Assembly (NCBI GenBank): GCA_027924585.1
Contig: BSBM01000319.1
Coordinates: 4,121,001 to 4,185,000, forward strand
Direction of reading: 5' to 3'
DNA length: 64,000 bases
Source of the DNA: Larix kaempferi
Lineage: Eukaryota; Streptophyta; Pinopsida; Pinales; Pinaceae
Shown: positions 23,704 to 36,245 of the stretch, piece after piece
Layout of the letters: every line of letters begins with the position of its first letter
How positions within the stretch are numbered: position 1 is the stretch's first letter
Notes under the pieces: model-generated
What the model was told of the DNA's origin: nothing
What the model saw: the letters and a program-made list of their open reading frames with translations, nothing else
The model's database searches: none
Position numbers and translations under genes: made by a program

Positions 23704-24240
23704 ACCAAAGGGTGGAGGGGTAGTGGTCGTCACGAGGGGTACCATGGAATCAACCGTAGGGTTCGATGTAACCTAAAAGAAGGGGCCAATTCCACTAGGA
23801 ATAAATCCAGTGACAGGAGTGACCATAGTCATAGGGGTGTGACTATTTCTGGAAGGAGGAGATCCAATGGCTATATGGACCGTGGTCGTGGGAATGATCC
23901 CGATACATATGGGAATGGAATTAGTGATTGGATGTACTGTACTGGTGGGGGTAGGTTCAATGGTGTTGGGAATAGTGGCTCCTGTTATCACCAAACTTGT
24001 AGGTGCCCCTAGAGATAGATCCACAATAGATGGCAGATGGGAGGGGCAACCAAAGAGGTGCAACCAAGATAGCCTCGACTCCCAATTGATGGTTGTCACA
24101 CCAATCGAGGCAATCTTCACTTTATGTTATCTATCCCAAGACAACAAAGGGGGAGACCTAGATCTACTCCCGACAGGAAAGATCAGACTAAAACACCAGA
24201 TCAAATCAAGTATAGGTGAAGTACGTAAGGTGTATGGTAA
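23704..24240 (-). pseudogene. gag of level-1 element, 5' part
   Basis: Minus-strand frames contain a low-complexity Thr/Pro/Ile stretch (TPTSTVHPITNSIP, IPTTTVHIAIG) and continue across the excised 11.4-kb insertion into the gag core at 12,326. No conserved domain of its own; assignment rests on frame continuity at the TSD. Confidence 0.5.
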
Positions 24241-24339
24241 ACCCTAGATCTATGGATAAAGTCACAGAGTAAATGATAAGTTGGATCAAGGGGTTTAAAC
24301 AGTGTAGATTTGGTCCAACATGTTTATTGAAATGACATA

Positions 24340-25400
24340 TGAAGTTTATAATGAGATCAAGGATTGGGGTACCAGTCAATTGTGAGAAAATACACTACCT
24401 TGGGAACTGTGTCCAATGCAGGGTAGTTAAGGTCCAAATTGGGGCTAACCAGTACCAAAGATGAGCTTGATGGATATATGTGATAGTGTTTAGGTGTTCA
24501 AGCATCCAAGACAAAGATCAAACCCTAGCTAACCCAACAATCTAATAAAGTCGATTTAGCTTGGAGAAGACTAGTGCCTTGGGAAATGGGCCAAATGGAG
24601 TCAAAAAGATGTTAACTTGTAGATCAGGACACCTAGGATGCAAAACAAGTGGGCTACTCAAGATATGATGGTTGGATCTCACTAGATCTAATGTTTCATG
24701 ATGTGACCCAAGTGGACAACAATCCCCTAAAACAAGGAATGCTACCCCCAAGGCAGAACTTCACAACAAGACACACTAGACATAGGTTTCAAGGTATGCT
24801 TGTTCCAAATCCACCGGGATCTCAACTACCCATATCCTACAAGTGGACAAACTCAAACACCCAGGAAGTGCGACTTTTCCCAAGGAGGGCTAAAAGCATG
24901 ATAAAGGGTGTCAAATAAAGTCCAATGGCAACCAAAATTTAGATCCAAGTAGTTTAGGTAAGTATCAATGTGGATCTAGAAAATCTAAGTGATACAATGG
25001 CTAGATCTCAGTAGATCTGAGATTTAAAAGTGCCACAAAGTGACCCAAGTGGGGCTCAACCCTCAAAATGAGGAATGGGGCCCATAAGGTGAAAATCACT
25101 AAAGAGACACATTAGGGGTAGGTTATCAAATGTGTAGATCAAGGATCAAGTGGGATCTCACCTACCCAGGTGCTAGATCATACCAAACTCACCTGTCCAA
25201 GAAGTGCGACCTCACTTGGAGAGGCTAATTTTATTTGGGAAATGGGCCGGATGAAGGCCAATCCACACCAAACTATAGATCCGAATTGCTTTGGATGCTA
25301 TAGAGGTGGGTTTTAAATATTATACCCAAAATCCAAGTAGATCTTGCTAGATCTGAAAAATTATAAAATGAGGGTTTGTAAATTAAGGGTTTTATCAATG
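24340..25400. repeat. Degenerate tandem repeat, period about 330-340 bp, about three copies
   Basis: The landmark CTAGATCTNN(G/A)(C/G)TAGATCT recurs near 24,673, 25,002 and 25,338. Surrounding blocks such as GTGACCCAAGTGG and GGGAAATGGGCC repeat at the same spacing. It lies upstream of gag in the level-1 element, so it is part of the leader. Confidence 0.6.
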
Positions 25401-27929
25401 AAGTAGCTATGTCAATGGATTGGAGCCAAGAAAAGAAAAAAAACCTATGGATCTTACCTAGATAACCTTGTATATGCCTTGATGATGATCATCTATGCAA
25501 ACCCAATCAATTTGGAGCGATTTGAGGTAGTTTTCTATGAAATCGATAAGACAATAAACGTCAACAATATCAGATTTACTGCAAACAAGAGATAAGACTA
25601 ATGCCACAAGAGAAGTAATAGAAATATAGCATAGATCACAATGATACTAATGATAAACCCCTGATACAAGCGAATGCCAAGTGGAGCGAGTTGAAGAAGC
25701 CTTGCAAAAATGCCCAAGTGAAGTCGCCCTCCTATAGACAAGACAAAAGTTTCCAAAAAGATAGATCTTACCAAAAAAACCCAAATGCTAGGATGCAATA
25801 GACTTTCCAATCACCATCTAAGAACACCACATGCAAAGGAGACAACAATAATTTCCACAAGAAAGTTTTCTATAGCAAGATTCCAAGAGCCAAAGACCCC
25901 TTACAATGAAAAGCTCTCTCCTTTAAATAGGAGGGAGAGAGTCCACAATCTAACCACTTTTTGAATGAGTGGCTAAGATAAAAAGATCAAAATATCTAAT
26001 CAATGGTTGAGATGAGCTCAACAATGCAATACATGGATCACTAATAAAATATAACAATAAGTGGACAAAATGGCCCTAAGAGAGGGGATCCCACCAAATC
26101 ATGATGAAAAAATGGTAGATCTAGATTATAGTGGGTCCAAGGGGTAATTTTAGACACCCTTGGTCAATCCCCATAGCACAATATCAATAAAGTAGTCATC
26201 AAAGTACCAAATTGTGCCTCTATGGACAAATCGTGAGCCTTAGGAGGCTCCAAAAATCATCAGAAAATGCCATAAGTGATGGATGTGGGTCTCGATGAAG
26301 CTGAAACTGCAGGAGAAGGTGTGGAAGAAATCCCACTCATCATCACTAATCATCCCATGCCAAAACTTTTCCTCAGTATCCCAAATCGAATTCCTTTGTA
26401 GCCATTTCTACCATTTCTGGACTGCCTCGGGAAGCGTGAAACTGCCCAAACTGCCTCCTGGAGTTCCTGTGTTGTCAAGGTGATCTCACCACTGTGTCTG
26501 GGATAGGGGTAATATGGTAATAAAAAGTGTCTGGACCACCCCCTCCATGCACAGTTCCCTAGGTAAACCAAGTGAATCCCATCACTGCTCTAACAAGGTC
26601 TCCGACAGACCAAAACTGCACTAGGATAGCATGTTGAGTCTCCATCATCACTGTAACTGTCTGAAACTAACAAAAGACTATCTCATTGGACTCAGAAGGT
26701 CCAAATCCATCTAATATGTGTACTCATACACCATATAAACCTCTACATGGTCCAAAATAAATACTCATCGTATCCGACAGACCAAATAATAATAGTCTGT
26801 AAAAGTGCTAAAAAAGCACAAATCATCATCACAAGCCTAAAACCACTGCATAATCCCACCATGGTGAACTATACCAGACCATGTATCATCTATCCGTAAC
26901 ATCTGAGGTCTTCCATCTCATGTCCTTTGGTTGACTTTTGGTCAAACTGAGGTTTGACCAAGTCAACATGACCAAAATATGACTCAAACTGTCATCAAGC
27001 TGCTGCAAGGTGTCCAAGGTTAAAACATGCTTTATAATCCATTCAAATAGAAATTATAACAAGAAGTAATCATTACTGGCGATCTAAATCCACATATACT
27101 AAGTCATAATCATTATTTATTACTCAGACAAGACTTTCAAGGTCATACTCATTTCATAGTTGTGATCAATTTGCTAGTGAAGGGTGAAGGCTAAGGAATA
27201 CATGGCTACATCAAAGGATGACTTACTAACTTAACACTGTGACACTTTGGAAATGGAAAAGGGAATACACACCATAGCATATAGTGGACAAGCAATAACA
27301 TAGGGAATGGCGGTGTCTCACAAATGGATAAGTTGTTCAAAGAGTGTTTATTCACCTTACACAGATGCACACAATCCATAATACAAATCAGGCCAGCAAT
27401 CTTTTTATATAGCATTTAAATTCCATTGCTTTTTTGGGCCTAGAGTTTCCATAGCCTTTTATCTATGTGTGTTTACAAACACATTACATAGATTTACATT
27501 TATTTAGGCTTCTTGTTGCAGGTGTGTTTTTAAGGCACTTGTTTACCTGAGCACTTCTAGGTGTGTCACAAATAGCTTGTTTACCTAGCTATTTTACATT
27601 TCACAAAAGATATAACATTTGATATTTTCATAGCCATTTTCATTTGGCTTGCCTTTCATTCATGTGTGTTAAGAAACACATTGCATGAACGAGCTTTTCA
27701 TACAAGATATAACATTTCATTTCCATACTTTGCATTAATGGCAGCACTAAAAGTTTCAGGTTTATCCAACAACATCTTTAGTGACTAGGGGGACTCCTCT
27801 AGGAAATCCAACTCACCATAGGTAATTTTTGTCACCAACTCAGAGCCGAGACACAATAAACAGGGAAGCTTATCCAATATAGAGGCTACAGTGGGGGATG
27901 GTCCTCCATGCCACTAGTCAAGCAGTAAG
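25401..27929. other. Level-1 leader, no gene recognised
   Basis: No domain is seen. A minus-strand frame at 26,350-26,571 is the only moderately open stretch and has no known motif. Two related hairpins (27,458-27,492 and 27,659-27,690) lie in a 27,420-27,740 block made of short repeated words such as ACATTTCA and GATATAACATTT. Confidence 0.4.
27458..27690. repeat. Pair of related hairpins
   Basis: ATGTGTGTTTACAAACACATTACAT and, 200 bp on, a CATGTGTGTTAAG/AAACACATTGCATG version can each fold on TGTGTT(T)/(A)AACACA arms. Shared flanks suggest one duplicated structure. Confidence 0.55.
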
Positions 27930-28891
27930 TTAAGGTAATGAACAAACTGGGCAAGTCATGGATGGATGGAGACAATGAATAATGAAACCAACACTAGCAA
28001 GCCAAAGTATGGTGGGAATGATCACCTCTATTCTCCCTAAGGAGGGTAAAACCAATGAGTATAGGCCAAGAACTTCTAAGTCTGAGTATGGACAAGTAAG
28101 ATATATATATAAGTACAACCAGGTCCACATATCTATATGATCGCCAAATCATGATACTAAATGCTAAGACATGCTGCGAGAATGGAAATAAAAGCAATAT
28201 AACCACAACCCCATAGTATACCTGCTGAGTCATATACCTGAATGCTCACCATCTGAACCATCATCTATCCTCTGGAACTGATATTGTAACTCTGGGCTCT
28301 ACTGAAAGCTATGTACAAATGGCTAAATATCTACATCGGTCATCTCTCTGAGTGTCTTGAAACTCAGTCATGGCATGGGGAATATATCTGTTGTCCAAAA
28401 TCTGATAGTGATCCATGGTAGATGCTCATCTCAGCATCTCAATGTAAGGGAACTGGCTAAATAGTGTACTGGAATCTGACAAAAAATGTATGGTAGCCCG
28501 GTTACTATATATGTGATAACATTTCCCATGGATCCAACTGACAAAATGGAGGTCGTAGTGGCTACAGGGACACTACTACACCCACTACCAACTATCCCTC
28601 CATAAAATGGGTCAGGATTCGTGTCAGCCATAGGGCTATGTGGGGGTGAAGGGATGCGTGACTCTGACTAAGAGGAGTCAGAAGTGAAATAAGGTGCATT
28701 AGGAAAAACTTTCGGAGATGATGAGGTGTGCCTAAGGGGTACACGATGGGCAGGGTCCAGTGGAATCTATTGTGTGAATTCCCCCTGAGTCTACGAGAGT
28801 ATCTAGGGGAAGCAATGGTGATAGGTGCAAGTGTTAGAGGGGTAGGGTCATAAAAAATCACTAAAAAATACTGATGCAACTGAGTGTGCAA
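27930..28891 (-). pseudogene. Decayed ORF upstream of gag in level-1 element, unrecognised
   Basis: On the minus strand one frame stays coherent from 28,631 to 27,930 (234 codons), broken mainly by stops in positions that look like former Trp codons (for example LRC-stop-DEHLPWI and FPMP-stop-LSFKTLRE). Recurrent aromatic and basic blocks (WITIRFWTTDIF, YVDLVV nearby in another frame) suggest real former coding sequence. A second frame (28,891-28,592) may supply the start after a frameshift. Some Tat/Ogre elements carry an ORF upstream of gag, but I cannot match this one to any family. Confidence 0.4.
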
Positions 28892-29293
28892 GGGGAGATA
28901 TCACAATAAAAGGGACACTCAGGCCAAAAAGAAAGCTCAAAAAACCTCTTGCAACCACGTTCTATAGAAAGTGAGTTGCAACAAAGTTGTCATAAAACCA
29001 ACTGACAAGCATCACTACCTATCAAAATAAAATAACCCACTAACCTAGGGGGTATGGGTGCAAGTATACTCCTAGCTAACAATATGGAAACCTATGCAAA
29101 TCATATCGTTTGCGGGGTGATGAAATATGTAGTCCGACGATACGAAATGGAAAAACAAAATGGAGAAGGGATATACCTCTACCAAGAGGGATCCTGGGTA
29201 AAAGATCCCTAGAAAATACTGGAAACTAAGCTACATTAGTCAAACCACATCCAGAAATGTTTCCCAGGGCTTCATGCCTTTGTTCGTTGCACA
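28892..29293. other. Level-1 leader, nothing recognised
   Basis: No coding, RNA or repeat signal seen. Confidence 0.4.
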
Positions 29294-29298
29294 CTTGG
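29294..29298. repeat. Target-site duplication CTTGG (left)
   Basis: CTTGG abuts TGTCATGTCCCC; the second copy is at 41,321-41,325. Confidence 0.9.
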
Positions 29299-32270
29299 TG
29301 TCATGTCCCCTCAACAGTGAACATTGGATCAAGTTCCTATCCCAACCAATCCCTTGGGTTGAGGAGACAACTTCATTATCATGGGGTTAATTTTGAATTC
29401 CACGCATTTAATTAATTAGGAGTGTGAATTAATTTTTATCCAAAGTTTATTATGCACTTGGAATATTTATTTTTCATGCATTTAATAGTTTTATCATAAA
29501 TAAATGAGGATAATGCTCCATTAGGGTGCATTAGTGGATGAGGTTGACTTGGAGATGACTTGAAGAAGAAGTTAAGGAGAAAGCACTCAAATGTATAAAA
29601 TCGAGAAAAAAGAAAGAAAGATGGAGAAAATCATAAAAGCAACAAAAACTCAGGAAAAGCAGCATAAAGCATAAAGCAGGATAAATCAGAAAAGCCAGAG
29701 AAAGCAGAAAAAACTAAAGAAGAAAGTGGAAAATCAAACTGACACGTCCCCTCCCATCGAACCAATGCAATGAAGGGAACATGACTACAGATCTTGGGCT
29801 TTCTACCAAATAACTCATCCCCATTCATTAGATTCATACAAATAAAATGCATATGTGTGCAGATGCACAATAAGATAAACATGCACAGCGGAATTTAACT
29901 ACCCACACACATTTACCAGCTTAATCATAACTCTCTTCAAATAAAAACAATGCATAAGTAAAACACATAAAGAATACTCATCTTGATGTAATGATGTCCC
30001 AAGAAACTAGCTACGCAACTGCAACGTTCCACCCAGCCATAGGCCAACTATGCTCATCAATCTCTCAGCATAGTTTCCACCCCCAAGTTGGGCATGATTT
30101 CTACAAGGAAAGGGAACCTACATTGATGTACAGTAAGATGACCATCACATCTAAGCCAAGCCAGTCCATAACTGGGGTTATCAGGCTAAATCTAAACCCT
30201 CTTCATTTTTGGATGCTTGCACTCAAGCTCAAGCCAAAACAATGGATACCCATAACCCAACATACTCTATACACACACAACAAGCTCAAAATTTTGGCAT
30301 GGATAAACAATTTTTCTATGCGATATACAAAGACATGCTTCCCATGATTTCTTCCAATTCGTTGCACACCCAAAACGAATTGTGGGGAAGGAAAACCGAC
30401 CATGGCAAGAAAAAATGAGTTCTTGATAGGTATGTGGACGTTTACAGGGAAAAAATGACCTCTATGGGATGCCAAATCATGGCTCCCTTCTTCCCATACA
30501 TTTTGCAACACAAAAACGACCTCCCAACTATGAAAAATGAGGGTAAACTCAGGAAAAACGTGAGGGAAAATGCCCAACTAGCCCAAAACTCGTGGGAGAG
30601 AAAAAAATCCTCCATGAAGACTGGATTGGGGTGAAATTCCATGGATCCTTTCTTGACAAGGAATCCAAACACATTTTTCCTAAATGGTGGCTTTCCCATA
30701 CTCGAATTTGGACAGCCATACCTCCCCATTCCCAATGCATTAACTACCTCAACCAACTCTTGGAAGAAATAAATGATTGGGTACAAAAGTCAACATGGGT
30801 AGTTGAGGGTTCATGGGTTCTCTCATTGACACTTGGAGTGAATTGATTTGTTCAAGAGTTTGAATATTTCCCTCCCAATTCCTTGTAAAAAACATGCCCC
30901 CATACTCTTGTTTCATTGCATAACTAGTTGTGGGTGTTTTTATTAAAATGCATATTTACATAATATTTACGGTTTCGATTGTTCTTGGCTAGCACACAAA
31001 CCATATGCATAAATTTTAACACTAAATAGATGGTGGGGCCTTGGCATTGATCTCATCACCATGATTTTATAACGATATTTAATCATTTACATTTTTAATG
31101 CAATGGAGTCAAAATCGGGATATTACACAAACAAAAAAGGAAAAAGGAGGAAAGCAAAGCAAAAATGAAAAAGGAAGGAAAGCTAGATTTCCTTATCCAA
31201 TCATGGAGGGTGCATTAGCTAAGGGGACTTGCTCATAAATTCATCATATCTCTATAAATAAACCAGTGCACACCCCCTTCACATATTTTTTCAGTTTGAG
31301 TATTGGTATGAAAGCAATTGTGCCTTAGAGACTTAGGAGATGTGCCCCTAGTCCAAGCTATGTGATGTGTCGCTGCTTCCTATGAGACGATGATGGTATT
31401 CATCCATTATCATTGAGTTTTATTGTAGTTCAAGTATCTGATCCAAGGCTGGCTCAAAGTTCTGAAAAGTATCATGAGGTCTATGGTTCGAATCTCCAAG
31501 CTTCTTGTTGATTTCCAGTGCTAGATTGTTGTGTTGAGAGGAGAGGAGTTTTTGTAATATTTTGAGAATCCTGTTGGCTCACATATGATGTAATTACAGT
31601 AATTATGAACCTATGATATCATTAAGTAATTTTAATATTACATAAGTCTAAAATATTCTGAGTTTTCTCCACCCCTTCTAGATTTGCCTAGAATTTGACT
31701 AGTTTTCAGAATGTATTTGATAAATGAATGAGAATAGATCCAAATGAGTTTATTTATATTCCTGATATTAATTAATATGTTAAATGACCCAATCCATGTC
31801 TGATATAATAAATTCGTGAGCCTTCATTGACTTTTTGGGAGTTCCTGAAATTAACTAGTTGTGCAATCCTGGAATGTCGTTTTGCTTGTATCTTTGTGAA
31901 TCTTTCTCAGAACTTCCTCAAAATTTTTGGAGAGACCTATGACTGTATATTGAATGATATTTAATGTTTATTATCCTCCCTTATTTATAAACCTTCATCT
32001 ATAGCTCCCAATACTTGTATAGTTGAAGTACTAGTTTGCATATGTTGGGGTGCCCACGAGCATTGTAGTAGATTTCAACCTTGCTGATTTCGAACCATCA
32101 ATGTTCCCAATTATTTTTTCAAAGTTAATATCAGCCATCAAAGTCTTCTTTCCATCCAGAGTGTTGATCATGCCAATCCCTAGTAAAACTAGTCTTTTTA
32201 TTCATTGTTTTTAGCTGAGTCTGGTAGGAATTAGAGTTAGTGTATCATCATCCCTTGTTGGTACATTACA
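29299..32270 (+). repeat. 5' LTR of chromovirus A, split by a solo LTR
   Basis: Starts TGTCATGTCCCCTCAACAG and ends TTGGTACATTACA; aligns with 39,743-41,320 once 29,740-31,127 and one CAAAC are removed. Confidence 0.95.
29740..31127 (+). mobile_element. Solo LTR, 1,388 bp
   Basis: Starts TGACACGTCCCCTCCC, ends GGGATATTACA, TSD CAAAC at 29,735-29,739 and 31,128-31,132. No internal region. Its first 400 bp resemble the inverted fragment at 54,522-55,003 (shared blocks CAGCGGAATT, AACGTTCCACCCA, CCACCCCC and GGGCATGATT). The open frames inside it are LTR sequence, not genes. Confidence 0.9.
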
Positions 32271-32271
32271 G

Positions 32272-32285
32272 TCGTATCAGAGCAT
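32272..32285 (+). other. Primer-binding site, initiator tRNA-Met type
   Basis: TCGTATCAGAGCATGG begins one base after the LTR end. It matches the common TGGTATCAGAGC site with one change in the first three bases. Confidence 0.75.
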
Positions 32286-32316
32286 GGTCCTCTAAAAATT
32301 CTCTTAATTTCTTTCT

Positions 32317-33600
32317 ATGAGTAAAATAATATATTCATATTCTAAGAAGGATCCATTGTCAGAAGGAGAAGAGGGAGAAGAAATAGATTCTACTGAAGGG
32401 AAACTACAAGGAGAGTCATACATCTCTCACAATGAAGAAAAAGAGGAGTTCAAACTCTTTGTTCAAGGCATGATGAAAGGATTGCAATACATATCCCATA
32501 ATATTGTTCAATCTAGGAAAGAGACCAAAGAGTTCTTAGCTCGGCAACTAGGAAGCTAGAATGGAGAGGGGAGCAACAATGGTACGCCACATGGAGAAAG
32601 AAGAGCAATAGTGGCCATATTTTCTCAAGAATTGGGCCTCACAACCACCCTGATGACTTCAATATGGAATCTCAATCTCACTCCAGGCCTACTATGCCCA
32701 AGTTTACTAAAGAACGCAGAGAGGAACCTAAGGTTCAAAATGGAGGTCTTGCTTCATGGGAGGACAAATATGTTGAGTACCTTACATTGATTGAAGAGTG
32801 CAGAAGTGATTTACCGTTCAAAGACTTATGTGATCTACAATACAAGACCAACCCAAGAGGAGGATTCCGGATGCAAAATTGGAACTATGAGTTAATAAAT
32901 GCTATTGGTAAGATTTATTTACCTTATTTTGATGGTTCATAGAAATGTATTGCTAAATCTTGGATTTAGAAGTTTGATACATATTTTAAGTTGAATCCAA
33001 TGGCTGAGAGAGATTCCATCAAGATGGATACTCTACACTTATATGGAGAATCAAATTACTGGTAGTTTCCTGGCCTAAAAACTCTTGGGCATGATCAAGT
33101 GACCACTTATGAAGAGTTCACAAGAAGGTTGAAGATTCGAAAGAAGAGATACTGAGATCACCTTCAGGGAACTAGCGCATGTGAAGCAGACTAGAACACC
33201 TGAATCCTACATCTCTGAGTTTCAAAAACTAGCTGTGATGCTCTCTGATATTTTAGAAGCTAGATTGATCTTGTTTTTCATTGAAGGTTTATCAAAACCT
33301 TTGAAAGGTTTGGGGAAGGCTTACAGACCCGCTACCTTGCAAGATGCACTAAGTCGAACTAGAGACTTGCAAGACTCTATTTCGAGGACCAGATTTCCTC
33401 TTAGTACTGTTGGTCCTACTTAGTTCAAGAATCAAAGGCCACCCATGAATATTCCTTCTATAAATTTCAGAAAGGATAACTATTCAAAGATCAAGATGAA
33501 TTGAGAAGAAGGAAGTTGTGCTTCAATTGTCAGGAGCCATGGGTTCTAGGACACAGATGTGCTAAAGGAAAATCACACTAGATTGAAGTTTAATCAGAGA
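32317..33600 (+). pseudogene. gag of chromovirus A
   Basis: The frame from 32,317 (acidic EGEEGEEIDS) shifts into 32,664-32,942 and on through the capsid core: YLPYFDGS, KFDTYFKLNP, HLYGES, then after a frameshift ESYISEFQKLAVMLSD and FIEGLSKPLKGL (33,181-33,423). A chromovirus-type knuckle CFNCQEPWVLGHRC lies at 33,519-33,560. Several stops and at least two frameshifts. It would form particles and package RNA. Confidence 0.8.
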
Positions 33601-34196
33601 ACAAAGCTAGGGAAGAAGAAGAAGAGGCCCTAGTAGATGCAGAAGTGGCCTATGACACTACAGAAGAAGAACCTACCCTCGAGGTGAGTAACATTGGAGT
33701 ACTTTCATGGGTGCCTCGCTTCCATACACTCATATTCAAAGGAGTGGTTCAAGGAAAATAAGTCACTATGTTAGTGGATGGAGGGGAAAAACATAACTTC
33801 ATTGATTCAAGTTGAAAGGAGGAAGCTACCTACTAAAAATTTTGGAGGCTTCACTATTATCATTCCAGGTAATCATTCTATGAACTGTTGTAGATGGATT
33901 TTTAAATTGCAGATTTCTATAGGAGAACATATCATTACAAATATCTTTTATGTTGTGGATGTGGTTGATACTAACATGGTTTTAGGAGTACAATGGTTGT
34001 ATTCCATTGGGAATCATTCAATAGACACTAAGTTCCTGAGATGATTTTCAAGCGAGAAAATGGAAAGGAGGTGGTTTTGAGAGGGATCAACACCTATCTT
34101 AAACAAGTGGTAAGTGCACATAGTATGAGATCCATACTAAGGCATGGAGACATTGAATGGGCTGCATAATGCCTAATCACCACAAAGGGTACCTCA
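33601..34196 (+). pseudogene. Protease region of chromovirus A
   Basis: The active-site segment reads MLVDGGEKHNFID near 33,767-33,805, with Gly in place of Ser or Thr in the D-S/T-G triad. The distal motif NMVLGVQWL follows at about 33,975-34,005. The linker to RT continues (YLKQVVSAHSM, HGDIEWAA) with stops near 33,820 and 34,168. Confidence 0.7.
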
Positions 34197-35204
34197 TTGG
34201 AAGTAGCCCAATATCCAGAAGACATTCATAAGTTTCTCCAAAAACATAAGAAGGTGTTTGGGGACCTTCCTCATGGTAGGGCACCCGATAGAGGAGTGGA
34301 GCATAGAATTGAGTTAGAGATAGGCACCTCACCTATCAAAGTACATCCCTACAAGCACCCAAAAATATTCAAGAATGAGATAGAGAGGACCATCAAGGAA
34401 CTGCTTGACTTGGGATTCATTAGACTAAGTTCAAGTCCTTTTTCCTCATCGATAGTCCTTGTGAAGAAGAAAGATGGGACCATGAGGATGTGCATATACT
34501 ACAGAGCTCTCAACAAGAAGACTATCAGCAACAGATATCATATTTCAAGGATTGATGAGCTTATGGATGAGCTCCATGGGGCCAAATACTTTTCAAATAT
34601 TGACCTTCGATCTGCTTACCATCAAATTAGCATGCAGGAAGAATACATCTAGAAGATAGCCATCTGGTGTCATCATGGGAAATTTCATTTTCTGGTTATA
34701 CCGTTTGGCCTAACCAATGCGCCTACAACTTTTCAACCTTGTATGAACAAAGTGTTTAGCAGGAAGTTCCGTAAGTTTGTACTTGTTTTATTTGATGATA
34801 TTTTGATCTATAGTAGAACTTGGGAAGAGAATTTGCATCATTTGGATATTGTACTAACAATATTGGAAGATCAATATTTCTATGCAAATCTATCGAAGTC
34901 TGAGTTCAAAATGACTGAGATTTTGTATCTTGGTCATGTTATTGGGAAAGATGGAGTTAAGGTTCACATGGAAAAGATACAAGTTATTCTAGATTGACTG
35001 ATTCCTAAAAATCTAACTGAACTGCGAGGTTTTATTGGGCTATGTACCTACTACCAGAAGTTTGTCAAAGGCTTTTCCAAGTTGACATCTCCTTTGACAG
35101 ACCTCACTAAGAAAGGAGATTTCCATTGTTTAGAAGAATCTAAGCAAGTATTTAATAGAATGAAGGAGGAAATGAGAAGTTGTCATGTTCTTTCACTTCC
35201 ATAT
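34197..35204 (+). pseudogene. Reverse transcriptase and start of RNase H, chromovirus A
   Basis: The frame contains FGDLPHGRAPDRGVEH, IVLVKKKDGTMRMCI, the FSNIDLRSAYHQI motif with a catalytic Asp, [13 protein letters not shown], and the YXDD equivalent LFDDILIYS (about 34,791-34,817). LGHVIGKDG and LCTYYQKFVKGF follow. Stops at about 34,652 and 34,995. The RNase H domain is cut at 35,204 by the 2.7-kb insertion and resumes at 37,910. Confidence 0.9.
35200..35204. repeat. Target-site duplication CATAT (left)
   Basis: CATAT at 35,200-35,204 and 37,910-37,914. Removing the insertion and one copy restores an open frame across the RNase H start (SLP-YFF-QPFVLE). Confidence 0.8.
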
Positions 35205-35501
35205 TGTTATGTCAGGAATTTGTTTTTACCTTTTAACAGCTTGATAACCTTTTTGATTAAGTTTGCTTATTTCTTTGTCTTTATTTTTTCAATTACTATA
35301 GGAAATTTTGGTATTTATTTTAATTCTTATGTTATTTGTCTTTAGATTTATTTTGTTTTTTCTCCTTTAGGTGTTGAAGGGTTTTTAAAGTCATATTATT
35401 GAATAATGAAGTCACATTTAGCATCATGAGTATGGTTCAGCTTTTAAACCGCATGCAAAATTACCAAAAGTTGAAAAATAGCGCCAAAATGCAGTTAATT
35501 T

Positions 35502-35553
35502 TATTCTTGTAGCGCTGGAGCCCGAAATTAACAAAGAGCGCGCTACAAGAATA
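35502..35553. repeat. Perfect 14-bp inverted repeat
   Basis: TATTCTTGTAGCGC (35,502-35,515) and GCGCTACAAGAATA (35,540-35,553) flank a 24-bp loop. The arms are GC-richer than the neighbourhood. Confidence 0.9.
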
Positions 35554-35795
35554 TCGCCGCTCTCATTTTCTCCAATTTTTTAGCCAAAATTTAGCACGAT
35601 CTCAGTTCTAGAGTGAATAATTACGTGATTTGAGGATTTTATTACGTGCTATGTCAGTTTCCATCATGTGAACAGGTGATTTTGATTTATGGAAGGAATC
35701 GTGGTCATAATTACTCCAAATACAATTCAGCTTGTCAGAACAGAGGAGTATTTTCAGTGAGATATTACAACACAGCAGGCTGTCGTTCCACTTGT

Positions 35796-35935
35796 CCACC
35801 CTGCAGGAATTGGGATTCCAAACTTATAGCAGAGAGAAATAAAAGCACTTGAAAGTGTTTCTGTCAGCTGGCCAAATGCAGTCGCAGATGCTGGTGGCAT
35901 CATCGAGCTCTCTAAGTTCTTGTGAAGCTGTTACG
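35796..35935 (+). pseudogene. Possible armadillo-repeat gene fragment
   Basis: One plus-strand frame reads IKALESVSVSWPNAVADAGG and then IIELSKF before a stop. A stop also lies upstream. The AVADAGGIIELSK style resembles armadillo repeats of plant CSI1-like proteins. The match is short and from memory, so it is only a suggestion. It lies 5' of the C2 exon within the same insertion. Confidence 0.3.
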
Positions 35936-36245
35936 ATCAGGCAGTGAGCAGACAATAAATGATTATATGTGCATTCTTGGTTGTCATATATTAAAGGACT
36001 TCATATATAGTCAGACAGATAGGACTTATATGCACAATTTGAATGGACTACTTCCAAAAGTCTGCGGGCTTGCTCGTGAGAATTGGGAACAGAACAAACT
36101 CTTTTTTTCTTTCGGCTGGAGCTATTCCTGTAGCTGCCAAGTTGGTCACTACAACTACTCGAAGACAAGCATTACCTACAAAGAAAGCAAATAAGTAGCT
36201 TTTAGTTCCATTGCAGCCTGACGATTAAAAGAAAATATTTATTCA

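Noticed and set aside
23554-24247. Plus-strand frames spanning the LTR end and flank
   Set aside because: They cross the LTR/TSD border and are shadows of minus-strand gag low-complexity sequence.
30203-30846. Several frames of 60-124 codons on both strands
   Set aside because: All lie in the solo LTR; no domain and no conservation in the related fragment at 54,522-55,003.
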